64,000 nucleotides of DNA from Amycolatopsis bartoniae (GTDB lineage Bacteria; Actinomycetota; Actinomycetes; Mycobacteriales; Pseudonocardiaceae), in the NCBI RefSeq assembly GCF_014191255.1, contig NZ_JACHWH010000008.1:1-64000 (forward strand), read 5' to 3'. Under the pieces are notes generated by a model. It was not told the DNA's origin. It searched no databases and was given only the letters and a program-made list of their open reading frames with translations. Below, in pieces: positions 1 through 8,102 of the stretch (the first letter of the stretch is position 1; the number at the start of each line of letters is the position of its first letter). The position numbers and the translations under genes were made by a program.

Positions 1-450
1 CGCAGGCGCAGCAACCACATCCGCCCACGACTCGCCGCCCGGCGGCCGGTAGTAGAACTTCCCGTGCCGCTGCTTGCGGCGCAGCTCGTCGGGCCAGCGC
101 TCACGCACGCCCTTGGTGGTCAGCAGGTCGAGCACGCCGAGCTCGCGGTCGCGCAACCGCTCGTCGATGGTCACCTGCTCCGGCACCCGCGCGCCCTGGC
201 GCGCGGCCGCGGCAAGCGCTATCCGGGCGGTCTCCGCGGACCGCACGTACGGCGACGCCACGACGACGTCGACCGGATGCCGCACGAGCCAGTCGCCCGC
301 CGCCTCGGCCTGCTGCGCACCCAGCTCCGTCAGCGGCACGTCCGCGTCGCGCTCGGCGATGTCGATCACCTCGCGACCGTCGGACTCCGCCTCCTCCCGC
401 GCCACGTTGCCGGTGCTCTGGCCGTGGCGGAGCAGTCCCACCCATTCCAT
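1..450 (-). CDS. Histidine phosphatase family protein (3' part)
   Basis: Partial gene whose C-terminal end runs off the left edge. The protein opens with a short strand followed by LLRHGQSTGN, the RHG phospho-acceptor motif of the phosphoglycerate-mutase/histidine-phosphatase superfamily. It continues with the usual 'PLTELGAQQAEAAG' helix and 'VVASPYVRSAETA' segment, so it is a cytoplasmic phosphomonoesterase of unknown substrate. I chose the ATG at 450 because it directly precedes the first beta strand. A GTG four codons upstream (462) is equally possible, and neither has a strong ribosome-binding site. It reads away from the small gene at 504-674. Confidence 0.85.
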   Translation of the reverse strand, partial: MEWVGLLRHGQSTGNVAREEAESDGREVIDIAERDADVPLTELGAQQAEAAGDWLVRHPVDVVVASPYVRSAETARIALAAAARQGARVPEQVTIDERLRDRELGVLDLLTTKGVRERWPDELRRKQRHGKFYYRPPGGESWADVVAAPA

Positions 451-503
451 CCGCGTGCTCACGAACGGGGGACTACCCACCGGGCGGAGATCGTAAAAAC
501 GCG

Positions 504-674
504 CTACCCGCGCTGGTCCTCCGCCGACTCGGCGGACTGCGCCGCCCGCCCGGCCTCCACCACCGTCCAGTTGCCGAGCCCCCCGGCGAACTGGTCGGCG
601 TAGCGCTCCGCGGCCGCCTGCGTCGGAAACCGGATCTCCTGCGGACGCGACCGGTGCATGATCTTGTAAGCCAT
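504..674 (-). CDS. Small conserved hypothetical protein, 56 aa
   Basis: A 56-residue protein starting MAYKIMHRSRPQE, with an acidic/alanine-rich tail. The ATG is preceded by a very strong ribosome-binding site (GGGGAGGGG on the coding strand, about 4 bases upstream), which argues that this short frame is translated. It contains a 'FPTQAAAERYADQFAG' stretch typical of small actinomycete proteins that cap or bind another protein, but no domain can be named. It sits between the histidine phosphatase and the XRE regulator on the same strand. Confidence 0.65.
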   Translation of the reverse strand: MAYKIMHRSRPQEIRFPTQAAAERYADQFAGGLGNWTVVEAGRAAQSAESAEDQRG

Positions 675-748
675 CCGAACCCCTCCCCTGCGCGACTCTC
701 TCCCTCGCAGCCACCCTAGAACAGGCGTTCGAGCGCGGCAACCCGGCC

Positions 749-1687
749 TCAGGCGAAGTCCCTGCCGACCCGCCGCAGGAAATCCCGCGTCCCCCGCGGG
801 GACAGGGCGGCCTCGCTCGCCCTCGCCCACTGGTCCTCGTAGTGCCGCACGTCGTCCTGCCAGCAGATCTCCTCACCCGTCCTGGTGAAGACGTAGTCGA
901 GGTGCCCCGGCAGCCCGCCGGTCACCCCCGGCAACGCGAGCCGCAGCAACGCGAACCGCTCCAGGATGCCCTTGTGCGAGATCCCGGCCCGGCCGGCACC
1001 GGCGGAGAACGGCACCACCTGCACCGTGACGTGCGGGTGCTCGGACAGCTCCAGCAGGAACTCGATCTGCTGCCGCATCACCGCCTCGTCGCCCTGCACC
1101 CGGCGCAGCGCCGACTCGCTGAGCACCGTGGCCACGGCCGGTGGCTCGTCGCGGAAGAACACGTTCTGCTGCCGCGCCAGCGTCGCCTGCACGGTGAACT
1201 CCTCGTCGGAGCTGGGCCCCTCGACCGCGCGGGGGAACTCGGCCCGCACGTAGGACTCGGAGTGCAGCAGCTCGGGTATCCGCTCGTTGGCGACGTAGCG
1301 GATCGACTGCGCGTCCTCCTCCAGGTCGATGAGGCGGCGGTAGGACTCGGAGTAGATCGAGCGGTACCCCTGCCAGCGGCCGCGCTGCGAAAGCCCGGTG
1401 TTGAGCAGGCTCGCCAGCTCCCAGTACTCGCCCTCCACGGCGTCGTACACCGCGAGCAGCTCGTACAGGTCCTCCTGCCTGATCCCGGCGTCCGCGCTCT
1501 CCAGGCGCGCCAGCTTGTTCTGCACGCTGCCGGCACTGGCCTTCGGCCACACCGCGTGCCCGGCCTCGTGCTGCGTCAGCCGCCGTCGCTCGCGCAGGTA
1601 CCGCAGCAATGCGGCCAGCTGCAGCTTGCGGCCGGTCGGGGTGCGGGCCACGTCCACGTTTCTCCACCTCTCGCGAGGGGGCGTCAT
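749..1687 (-). CDS. Helix-turn-helix regulator, XRE family with DUF5753 (Scr1-like)
   Basis: The first ~75 residues form an XRE-type helix-turn-helix (LRYLRERRRLTQHEAGHAV). The remainder (~110-310) matches the actinomycete DUF5753 domain, with landmarks 'IYSESYRRLIDLEEDAQSIRY', 'IPELLHSESYVRA' (interrupted here), 'FLLELSEHPHVTVQVVPF' and 'FTRTGEEICWQDDV'. Such proteins are DNA-binding regulators, often paired with a small DUF397 protein. None is next door, although the 56-aa gene downstream may take that place. I start at the ATG at 1687 (MTPPRERW), where GAGG lies 6 bases upstream; an upstream frame extension to 1732 looks spurious. Confidence 0.85.
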   Translation of the reverse strand: MTPPRERWRNVDVARTPTGRKLQLAALLRYLRERRRLTQHEAGHAVWPKASAGSVQNKLARLESADAGIRQEDLYELLAVYDAVEGEYWELASLLNTGLSQRGRWQGYRSIYSESYRRLIDLEEDAQSIRYVANERIPELLHSESYVRAEFPRAVEGPSSDEEFTVQATLARQQNVFFRDEPPAVATVLSESALRRVQGDEAVMRQQIEFLLELSEHPHVTVQVVPFSAGAGRAGISHKGILERFALLRLALPGVTGGLPGHLDYVFTRTGEEICWQDDVRHYEDQWARASEAALSPRGTRDFLRRVGRDFA

Positions 1688-1750
1688 CGCATCCTCGCTC
1701 AAAGCGGCGCGGGAATCAAGCCGTGCCAGCATACTCCACTGTGGACAGTG

Positions 1751-3133
1751 CTACTGGACCGCCTGCGCGGTCAGCGACTGGTACCAGGAGTCCCAGGGGT
1801 GGTTGGTCGCCGGGTAGTTCACCAGCGGGTCGGTGGCGAGACCGGCGGAGTCGAAGTCCCAGCCGCGGACGACGTGACCCGCCTTGCGGGCCGCGACGAG
1901 GAACGACGAGTCCGTGGCCGCGGCGGCGTAGAAGACCGCGCCCTGCTGGAGTTCCGCGCTGTCGCCGTCCTGGTACTCGTCGAACGCCGTCTGCGGGTAC
2001 TGGATCCGCGCGCCGGTGACCTTCGGCGTGGAGTAGCGCAGCGTCTGGGCCGGCGTGGCGCCGTCCGCACCGGTCCAGACCAGTACGCCGCCACTCGTCG
2101 TCTTGTCGTAGCGGCTGTCGGAGGTCTTCGCGTTGCCGCTCCAGGAAACCGTCGAGCCGCCGACCGTGCCCGTCCACTGCCAGTTCTGGCTGTTGCTCTG
2201 GCTCTGGTGGACCTCCCGGACGGTGTTCGCCCCGGTGAACGCAACGGTCGGCGAAACCCCGTTGTCGTACTGGGTGCTCGCGCCCCAGGTGACCTCGCCG
2301 TCCGCGCCGAGCTGTCCGACGTGGGACCAGAGCGTGGTGTTGCTCTGCGACTGGTGCACCTCGACGAGCTGACCGTTGTCGTTCAGCGCGATCGCGGGTG
2401 TCTTGCCGCTGTCGTACCTGCCGTGCCGCAGCCAGGTGATCCGCCCGTCGGCGCCATAGGTGCCGGTCCAGTACCAGAGCGCGCCGCCGCCGGAGTCATG
2501 CACCTCGACGACCTGGCCCTTGCTGTTCACGGCGATCGCCGGGCTCGACCCGGTGTCGCGGCGGTACGCGGCGCGCGTGGTTCCGTTGCCCGACAACAGG
2601 GGCAGCACGCGGCCGCGGAGCGAGTCGACGGACGGCATGTTCGCCGGGTACTGCGCGGCGGTCGCGAGGCTGCTGCCGAACACGTCGGTCAGCTCCTGGT
2701 CGAGCGCGGCGAGGTTGCCCGCCGCGTACGAGGTGTTGTCGGTGAGGTCGTCCTTGAGGTCGAGCATGACGACGATCGGCGCGTGCGAGGGGTGTGCGTC
2801 GGACCAGGTGTCGACCACGCGCAGCCAGTCCCGCAGCGCGTTCGAGGCCGGGTTTCCGTTGTGGTCCACGAGGTTCCCGGGCGAGTCGTGGCCGACGGCG
2901 TAGTCGTGCAGCGTGCCGTAGTCGTTGTCGTGGATGTCGAACTCGACGAAGCGGACGCCGTTGTCGAGCTGGTAGGTGATCGAACCCTTGGCGCCGTCGA
3001 CGTTGCCGGAGTAGCTGTTGTGCGTCGCCTTGAACAGCGCCGAGGCGAACGGGACGTCGGCCGTGGCGGCGGGCGCCGCCACCACGGAGACACCCAGCAC
3101 GGCGGCGGCCAGTGCGGTCTTGAGTCGGCTCAC
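1751..3133 (-). CDS. Secreted PI-PLC-like phosphodiesterase with WD/lectin-like insert
   Basis: A 460-aa protein with a clear Sec signal peptide (MSRLKTALAAAVLGVSVVAA, cleavage near residue 25). The mature N-terminus carries the TIM-barrel phosphodiesterase signature of calcium-dependent PI-PLC-like enzymes: the first catalytic His in KATHNSYSG (H38), the metal-binding 'FVEFDIHDNDYG' and a second His in 'AVGHDSPGN'. The barrel is interrupted at ~195-370 by repeats of the form 'VEVHQSQSNxxLW', each ~45 residues, probably beta-propeller blades. It resumes with 'DSSFLVAARKAGHVVRGWDFDS' (split by context here). The start is GTG. Two tandem GAAAGCGCTTTC-like palindromes lie 19-45 bases upstream and may control it. 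Confidence 0.8.
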   Translation of the reverse strand: MSRLKTALAAAVLGVSVVAAPAATADVPFASALFKATHNSYSGNVDGAKGSITYQLDNGVRFVEFDIHDNDYGTLHDYAVGHDSPGNLVDHNGNPASNALRDWLRVVDTWSDAHPSHAPIVVMLDLKDDLTDNTSYAAGNLAALDQELTDVFGSSLATAAQYPANMPSVDSLRGRVLPLLSGNGTTRAAYRRDTGSSPAIAVNSKGQVVEVHDSGGGALWYWTGTYGADGRITWLRHGRYDSGKTPAIALNDNGQLVEVHQSQSNTTLWSHVGQLGADGEVTWGASTQYDNGVSPTVAFTGANTVREVHQSQSNSQNWQWTGTVGGSTVSWSGNAKTSDSRYDKTTSGGVLVWTGADGATPAQTLRYSTPKVTGARIQYPQTAFDEYQDGDSAELQQGAVFYAAAATDSSFLVAARKAGHVVRGWDFDSAGLATDPLVNYPATNHPWDSWYQSLTAQAVQ

Positions 3134-3151
3134 CCCGGCAGGGTGCCAGCG

Positions 3152-3177
3152 GAAAGCGCTTTCAGGAAAGCCCTTTC
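3152..3177. repeat. Tandem pair of GAAAGCGCTTTC-type palindromes
   Basis: Two 14-bp direct copies abut: GGAAAGCGCTTTCA at 3151-3164 (12-bp perfect palindrome inside) and GGAAAGCCCTTTCA at 3165-3178 (one central base changed). They lie just upstream of the PI-PLC-like gene start. The sequence is the same element as in the array at 40330-40972, and it resembles the operator type recognised by LacI-family repressors (central CG, GAAAGC half-site). Whether it is an operator or a dispersed repeat cannot be decided from this window. Confidence 0.6.
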
Positions 3178-3186
3178 AGCCGGAGT

Positions 3187-3843
3187 TCAGGCCTGCGCCA
3201 GCAGGATTTCCACGAGCTGCCCCGGCGCGGTCACCATCGCGTCGTGGCCGGTGCGCAGTTCCGTGCTGGGCCAGCCGAACTCGGCCACCCACTGCGCGAA
3301 CGGCAGGCGCTTGTTGGGCAGGCACAGCACAGCGTGGCACGGCACGTTCTCGACGGCGCCGGTGAGGCGGGTCGGCTCACTGAACGTGCGGCGCGGCTGC
3401 GGCTGGAGGTTCGCCTCCAGCCACGCGACGTCGGCGGGTTCGGTGACGGCCACCGTGGCCGCCGGCGGCGGGGCGATCATGCCGTCGGTGGTCAGCGAGT
3501 CGACCCACTGGACGAACCACTCGGGCGCCCGGCTGTCCATCGAGTCCCCGTCGCGGCCGTACCAGGCGTCGACGAGCACCAGCCGCGCGACGCGTTCGGG
3601 CAGCCGGTCGGCCGCCTCGCGTACGACGAAGCCGGAGTAGCTGTGCCCGACGAGCACGACGTCGTCGAGGTCCGCGAGCAGCGCGGCGACCTCGTCGACG
3701 TGCGTGCGCAGGCCGATTCCGGGGTCGCCGGTGCTCAGCGTGGGGGTGAACACGCGGTGCCCGCGCTCCCGCAACGGCCCGGCGACCCGCTCCCAGCACC
3801 AGCCGCCGTGCCACGCTCCGTGCACCAGCACGTAGTCCGCCAT
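3187..3843 (-). CDS. Alpha/beta hydrolase (esterase-like)
   Basis: A 218-aa cytoplasmic alpha/beta hydrolase. The oxyanion-hole region HGAWHGGWCW follows strand 1, the nucleophile elbow is GHSYSG with Ser68, and the likely catalytic His is in 'RTGHDAM' near the C-terminus. This short form, with HGAWHGGWCW and the GHSYSG elbow, is typical of salicylate/methyl-ester esterase-like hydrolases found near secondary-metabolism genes. Substrate unknown. The gene is the 5'-proximal member of the pair with the PI-PLC-like gene, but the 53-bp gap between them holds the tandem palindromes, so they may be separate units. Confidence 0.85.
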   Translation of the reverse strand: MADYVLVHGAWHGGWCWERVAGPLRERGHRVFTPTLSTGDPGIGLRTHVDEVAALLADLDDVVLVGHSYSGFVVREAADRLPERVARLVLVDAWYGRDGDSMDSRAPEWFVQWVDSLTTDGMIAPPPAATVAVTEPADVAWLEANLQPQPRRTFSEPTRLTGAVENVPCHAVLCLPNKRLPFAQWVAEFGWPSTELRTGHDAMVTAPGQLVEILLAQA

Positions 3844-3904
3844 CGTCCCCTCCCCCGAATGAATGTACGTAGCCTAACCTGCGAGCCGGTGCAGGTGGCG
3901 GAAC

Positions 3905-3989
3905 CTGAGGTGGCCTCTCGCTCCGGGATCCCCTCCTCATGACCGCCAGGTCACCACGTCGGGGCTGTCCTCGCGAGAGGCCACCTCAG
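3905..3989. terminator. Large stem-loop with 17-bp perfect arms at the end of the MFS gene
   Basis: CTGAGGTGGCCTCTCGC at 3905-3921 is the exact reverse complement of 3973-3989. The 51-base loop contains a second small hairpin (TGACC-GCCA-GGTCA). The outer right arm includes the stop codon of the DHA2 transporter, so the structure forms at the 3' end of that transcript and could terminate transcription before the hydrolase gene. There is no T-run, as usual in high-GC actinomycetes. A dispersed palindromic repeat (REP/MITE-like) is the alternative. Confidence 0.55.
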
Positions 3990-5299
3990 AACCCGCGGCG
4001 GTGCCAGTTGACGGCCCGCGGCAAGCGGCTCCGCCGCTCTGAAGAAAGGCCTAACGCGACCAGCGCCCCCGCTCCCGCGGCGATCGCGTCCCCGAACAGG
4101 GCCGCCCGGTAGCCGCCGCCGGTGGCGACCACCGTCAGCACCGCGAGGCCCAGTGCGGCGCCGACCTGCCGGGTCGTGTTGACCAGGCCCGCCGCCAGGC
4201 CCGCTTCCGCGCCCGTGGTGGCCGCGCCCGTCGCGGCGACGAACGCGACGCCGATGCCCGCCGCCGTCGTGACCATCGGCACCAGCACGTGCGGCACGTA
4301 GCTCGCACCCGGCGTGACCAGCGCGAACAGCGCCGCGCCCGCGCCGGTCAGCAGGAGGCCCAGCACCAGCACCGGACCCACCCGCACGAACCGGCCCGCG
4401 AGCCGCGAGCACAGCACCAGCGTCACCGCCATCGGCACGAACGCGAAACCCGCCTCGGCCGGGCCGTACCCCAGGACCCGTTGCAGCTGCAGCGTCACGA
4501 AGTACCACGTGGACACCATCGTGCAGCCCAGCAGCAGCACCACGAGGTTGGCCAGCACGAGCCGCCCGTCGCGGAACACCCGCAGCGGCAGGACGGGCGC
4601 CGCCGAGCGGTGTTCGACGAGCACGAAACCCAGCAGCAGCACGGATCCCACGCCCAGCACCCGGAAATCGTGGTGCACCGTCCCGTACACGAGCGCCATC
4701 AACCCGGCCGACGCCGTCACCGCGCCGGGGACGTCGAGCGCCCGGACGCGGCGCGCCTCGCCGGGCAGGACCCGCCGCGCCGCGACGAGCGCCAGCAGCC
4801 CCGCGGGAACGTTCACCAGGAACACCCACTGCCACCCGGCGAACTGGGTCAGCAGCCCACCGGTCACGAGGCCGAGCGCGGCCCCGCAGCTACTGGCCGC
4901 CGCCCACGCCCCCAGCGCCCGGGCGCGCTCACGCGGGCCGGAAAAGGCCGACGTCAGCACGGCCAGCGTCGCCGGCGCCACGATCGCGTCCCCGAGCCCC
5001 TGCAGTGCCCGGGCCGCCACGAGCGTGCCCGCGTCCGGAGCCAGCCCGGCCAGCAACGACGAACCCGCGAACACCGCGAACCCCACCGTCAGCACCGTCC
5101 GCGCCGGCCACACGTCCACCGCCCGGCCGCCGAGCAAGAGGAACCCGGCGAGGACGATCGTGTACGCGTTGAGCACCCACTGCAGCCCGGTCGCCGAGAA
5201 CGCCAGGTCCGCCCCGATCGCCGGAAGCGCGATGTTCACCACCGACACGTCGAGCGCGATCATCAGCTGGCTGAGGCAGCAGAAGGCCAGCACGCGCAC
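3986..5299 (-). CDS. MFS drug transporter, DHA2 (EmrB/QacA) family
   Basis: A 437-aa polytopic membrane protein. It opens with 'QLMIALDVSVVNIALPAIG', the DHA2 signature around helix 1 with the conserved Asp, followed by 'GRAVDVWPARTVL' (loop 2-3) and the antiporter motif region 'GAWAAASSCGAALGLVTGGLL'. About 12-14 hydrophobic segments fit a proton-driven exporter. No regulator is adjacent. Its final codons overlap the stem-loop at 3905-3989. Confidence 0.9.
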   Translation of the reverse strand: MRVLAFCCLSQLMIALDVSVVNIALPAIGADLAFSATGLQWVLNAYTIVLAGFLLLGGRAVDVWPARTVLTVGFAVFAGSSLLAGLAPDAGTLVAARALQGLGDAIVAPATLAVLTSAFSGPRERARALGAWAAASSCGAALGLVTGGLLTQFAGWQWVFLVNVPAGLLALVAARRVLPGEARRVRALDVPGAVTASAGLMALVYGTVHHDFRVLGVGSVLLLGFVLVEHRSAAPVLPLRVFRDGRLVLANLVVLLLGCTMVSTWYFVTLQLQRVLGYGPAEAGFAFVPMAVTLVLCSRLAGRFVRVGPVLVLGLLLTGAGAALFALVTPGASYVPHVLVPMVTTAAGIGVAFVAATGAATTGAEAGLAAGLVNTTRQVGAALGLAVLTVVATGGGYRAALFGDAIAAGAGALVALGLSSERRSRLPRAVNWHRRGF

Positions 5300-5344
5300 G
5301 GCTCGAACGTAACGCGGGCGGGAAAGCCCTTGCCACCCCCCGAA

Positions 5345-6448
5345 TTACGCCGCTATCCACGCGGTGGTGTCGATGATCCGCTTGAGCACCTCCCGCCGGG
5401 GGGCGACACCGAAACCGGGCCCCGTCGGCACTTTCAGGTGCCCGTCCTCCAGCAGGAACGGTTCGGTGAGGTCCTGCTCGAAGTACCGGTCGGACGCCGA
5501 GTTGTCTCCGGGCATGAACCCGGGCAACGCCGCGAGCGCGACGTTCCCCGCCCGCCCGAGCCCGGTCTCCGCCATGCCGCCGCACCACACCGCGATCCCG
5601 TTCGCCCGGCACAGGTCGTGGATTCGTCGGCCTTCCAGATAACCGCCGACTCTGCCCGGCTTGATGTTGACAATCCGACATGCCTTCAATCCGACAGCAT
5701 CCGCCGCAGACTCGGCGGAAAGGATCGTCTCGTCGAGGGCGATCGGGGTGCGGACGAGACGGGCCAGCTCGGCGTGCTGACGCATCTGCTCCTCGCCGAG
5801 CGGCTGTTCGAGCAGCTGCAACCCGAACTCGTCGAGCCGCGCGAGGTGCTCGGCGTCGGCGAGCGTGTAGGCGCAGTTGGCGTCCACCTGCAACGGCAGG
5901 TCGTCGCCGAACTCGGCGCGCAGCGCCCGCACCGGCTCCACGTCCCAGCCCGGTGCGATCTTGATCTTGATCCGCCGGTAGCCCTCGTTGAGGAACCCGG
6001 CCACCACGTCGACGAGCTCCCCCACGGACTGCCGGATGCCGATGGACACCCCCGCGGGCACGCGGTCGCGCGTGGCGCCGAGGTAGTCGGCGAACGACAC
6101 GCCCCAGCTGCGCAGCTGCGCGTCCAGGACGGCGGCCTCGATCGCGGCCTTCGCCATCCGGTGCCCGCGGATCGGGTGCAGCACCTCGGCCACCGTCTCC
6201 GCCGTGACCTCCCCGCGCTCCAGCAACCTGGGCGCCAGGAACCGTTCGAGCACCGTCGCCGCCGCGTCCGCGTATTCCGAGGAATACAACGGATCCGTGG
6301 GCGCGACGCATTCGCCCCAGCCGTCGGCGTCCGGGGTCACCGCGCGCACCAGCACCAGGTCCCGCCGGGCCAGGCTGCCGAACGACGTCCGGATCGGGTC
6401 GCGCAGGGAGATCGAGGCGCGGACGATTTCGATGCCGTCGAGCTTCAC
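5345..6448 (-). CDS. N-acylamino acid racemase / o-succinylbenzoate synthase (enolase superfamily)
   Basis: A 367-aa member of the MLE subgroup of the enolase superfamily. All catalytic residues of the characterised Amycolatopsis NSAR/OSBS are present at the same numbering: K161 and K163 (RIKIKIAPGWD), metal ligands D189 (LQVDANCAYT), E214 (LLEQPLGEE) and D239 (IALDETI), and K263 (VNIKPGRVGG). The GxMxETGLGRAxN stretch is also intact. The family catalyses either dehydration in menaquinone synthesis or racemisation of N-succinyl/N-acyl amino acids. Here no men genes are nearby; the neighbours are an MFS transporter, a gamma-glutamyltransferase and an amidase. That favours the N-acyl amino acid role, possibly with OSBS activity in reserve. 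Confidence 0.9.
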   Translation of the reverse strand: MKLDGIEIVRASISLRDPIRTSFGSLARRDLVLVRAVTPDADGWGECVAPTDPLYSSEYADAAATVLERFLAPRLLERGEVTAETVAEVLHPIRGHRMAKAAIEAAVLDAQLRSWGVSFADYLGATRDRVPAGVSIGIRQSVGELVDVVAGFLNEGYRRIKIKIAPGWDVEPVRALRAEFGDDLPLQVDANCAYTLADAEHLARLDEFGLQLLEQPLGEEQMRQHAELARLVRTPIALDETILSAESAADAVGLKACRIVNIKPGRVGGYLEGRRIHDLCRANGIAVWCGGMAETGLGRAGNVALAALPGFMPGDNSASDRYFEQDLTEPFLLEDGHLKVPTGPGFGVAPRREVLKRIIDTTAWIAA

Positions 6449-6518
6449 GCTGATTCACCTCTCGATGCCAGGGTAGGAGCCGGAAGCGCGCCCGCGAGGC
6501 GGAGTTCTTTCCACCGCC

Positions 6519-7904
6519 TCAAGCGGAAACCTCCTCCAGCACCCGGCCCCGGCTCTCCGGGCCGAAAGCCAGCACCAGCAACGCGCCGACCGCGAAGCAG
6601 CACGCGAACGCGAGGAACGTGCCCGTGTACCCCCACGCGACCAGCACAACGGGCACCAGCAGCGGCCCGGTGATGGCGGAGATCCGGCCCGCCGTGGACG
6701 CCGTGCCCATCCCGGTGCCGCGCGTGCGGGTCGGGAACAGCTCGGGCGTGTAGGCGTACAGCGAGGTCGCCACGCCGGTCAGCGCGAACTGCATCACCGC
6801 GCCCGCGACGACCACCAGCGTGAACGTGGCCGCGTGACCGTAGGCGAAGGCACCGGCCGCGACGAGCACGAGCGCGCCGCTGAGCACCGCCTTGCGGCCG
6901 ACGCGATCCATCAGCCAGCCGGTGAGCCAGGCCGCGGGCAGGCCCGCCGCCGAGATCAGCAGTCCGACGAGGATCGACTTGGACACGCTCATCCCCCGGT
7001 CCACCAGCAGTTTCCCGACCCACGTCGTGATGCCGTAGAAGGCCAGCATGATCACGAGCCACATCGCCCACGCCAGCAGCGTCCGGCCCGCGTAGCCGGG
7101 GGCGAACAGCTCGCGCAGCACGTTGCGGGACGGCTCGCGATCCGGCGCCGGGGCCACCGAAACCGGTTCCGGCAACGGTTTCCCGTACTCCTGCTCGGTC
7201 CGGCGCTCGATCTCGCTCAGCACCGCGTCCGCCTCACCCGGACGGCCGTGTGCCGCGTACCACCGCGGCGACTCCGGCACCCGCCGCCGCGCGATGAGGG
7301 CGAACAGTGCGGTGAAGAACATCACGACGAACATCGCACGCCAGCCGAAGACCGTGCCCCCCACGGCCACGACGAGCAGCGAAAGGGCGTTGAACGCCAC
7401 CAGTCCCGCCGCGCCGGCGACCTGCACCCAGCCCGTGAGCCGTGCCCGCCGTCCGGCCGGCATGAACTCCGCGAGCAGCGCGAACGCGACGGGCAGCTCG
7501 GCGCCGAGGCCGATGCCGGTGACGATGCGGAACACGAGGAACGACTGCAGGTCCCAGGCGAACGCCGTGAGCAGGCTCGCCGTGCCCCACAACAACATGC
7601 TGTTGACCAGCACGAGCCTGCGGCCGAACCGGTCGGCGATCAGCCCGGCGCACGTGGCCCCCACGCCCATCCCGATGAAGCTCGCGCTCGCCGCCCAGGC
7701 CGCGGCGCCCTTGCTCAGCCCGAGGTCGGCGCTGATCGGCGCGAGCAGGAACGACAGCATGTTCAGGTCGACGCCGTCGATCATGAAGCAGGTGGCCAGG
7801 ATGGCGGCGAGCCGTTTCCGGTATCCGGTGAACGGCAGCCGCTCGAAGCGGGCCGCGAGCGCGGCCGACGTGCCCGCTTCATGCTGGGGATCCAACACAC
7901 TCAC
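6519..7904 (-). CDS. MFS transporter (sugar/aromatic-acid symporter type)
   Basis: A 461-aa, 12-helix major facilitator. Features: 'GVDLNMLSFLLAPI' in helix 1, 'GLIADRFGRRLVL' (loop 2-3 motif), 'PAGRRARLTG', a central charged loop at ~215-265 and 'GWLMDRVGRKAVL' in the second half. This is the layout of proton symporters for organic acids (AAHS/SHS type). I use the GTG at 7904 (VSVLDPQHEAG), with AGGA 8 bases upstream; longer upstream extensions lack hydrophobicity. It is transcribed toward the racemase gene with a 70-base gap, and divergently from the gamma-glutamyltransferase. It probably imports the substrate of this block. Confidence 0.88.
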   Translation of the reverse strand: MSVLDPQHEAGTSAALAARFERLPFTGYRKRLAAILATCFMIDGVDLNMLSFLLAPISADLGLSKGAAAWAASASFIGMGVGATCAGLIADRFGRRLVLVNSMLLWGTASLLTAFAWDLQSFLVFRIVTGIGLGAELPVAFALLAEFMPAGRRARLTGWVQVAGAAGLVAFNALSLLVVAVGGTVFGWRAMFVVMFFTALFALIARRRVPESPRWYAAHGRPGEADAVLSEIERRTEQEYGKPLPEPVSVAPAPDREPSRNVLRELFAPGYAGRTLLAWAMWLVIMLAFYGITTWVGKLLVDRGMSVSKSILVGLLISAAGLPAAWLTGWLMDRVGRKAVLSGALVLVAAGAFAYGHAATFTLVVVAGAVMQFALTGVATSLYAYTPELFPTRTRGTGMGTASTAGRISAITGPLLVPVVLVAWGYTGTFLAFACCFAVGALLVLAFGPESRGRVLEEVSA

Positions 7905-8000
7905 CGCTCGAGTCCTTTCGCAGGAGAACACGCGGGAAAAAGGGCCGTGCCGACGGGAGTTAGTGAGGTGTTTCGGGGACGATAGCACCCCGCGCCGATA

Positions 8001-8019
8001 TGTTCCAGCAGGTGAAACA
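8001..8019. promoter_or_regulatory. 19-bp inverted repeat in the ggt/MFS divergent region
   Basis: TGTTCCA-GCAGG-TGAAACA: 7-bp arms with one mismatch. It sits just upstream of the putative -35 of the gamma-glutamyltransferase promoter, between two divergent genes, so it is a candidate operator for a regulator not encoded in this stretch. Confidence 0.4.
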
Positions 8020-8025
8020 GTCGTA

Positions 8026-8054
8026 TTGACTCGTTCCGAAAAGGCACTTAGTGT
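8026..8054 (+). promoter_or_regulatory. Sigma-70-type promoter for the gamma-glutamyltransferase gene
   Basis: TTGACT at 8026-8031, a 17-base spacer, and TAGTGT at 8049-8054. The start codon is ~49 bases downstream. The -35 is near consensus; the -10 matches loosely. Confidence 0.5.
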
Positions 8055-8102
8055 TCATCGACGTCGTCCTGCCACCCCTTAACGCACGAGCGAGGAGCTG
8101 GA

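Noticed and set aside
842-3640. Very long open frame on the plus strand (932 codons)
   Set aside because: It is antisense to the XRE regulator and PI-PLC-like genes and has Arg/Val/Gly/His-rich, domain-free sequence, the usual GC-driven shadow.
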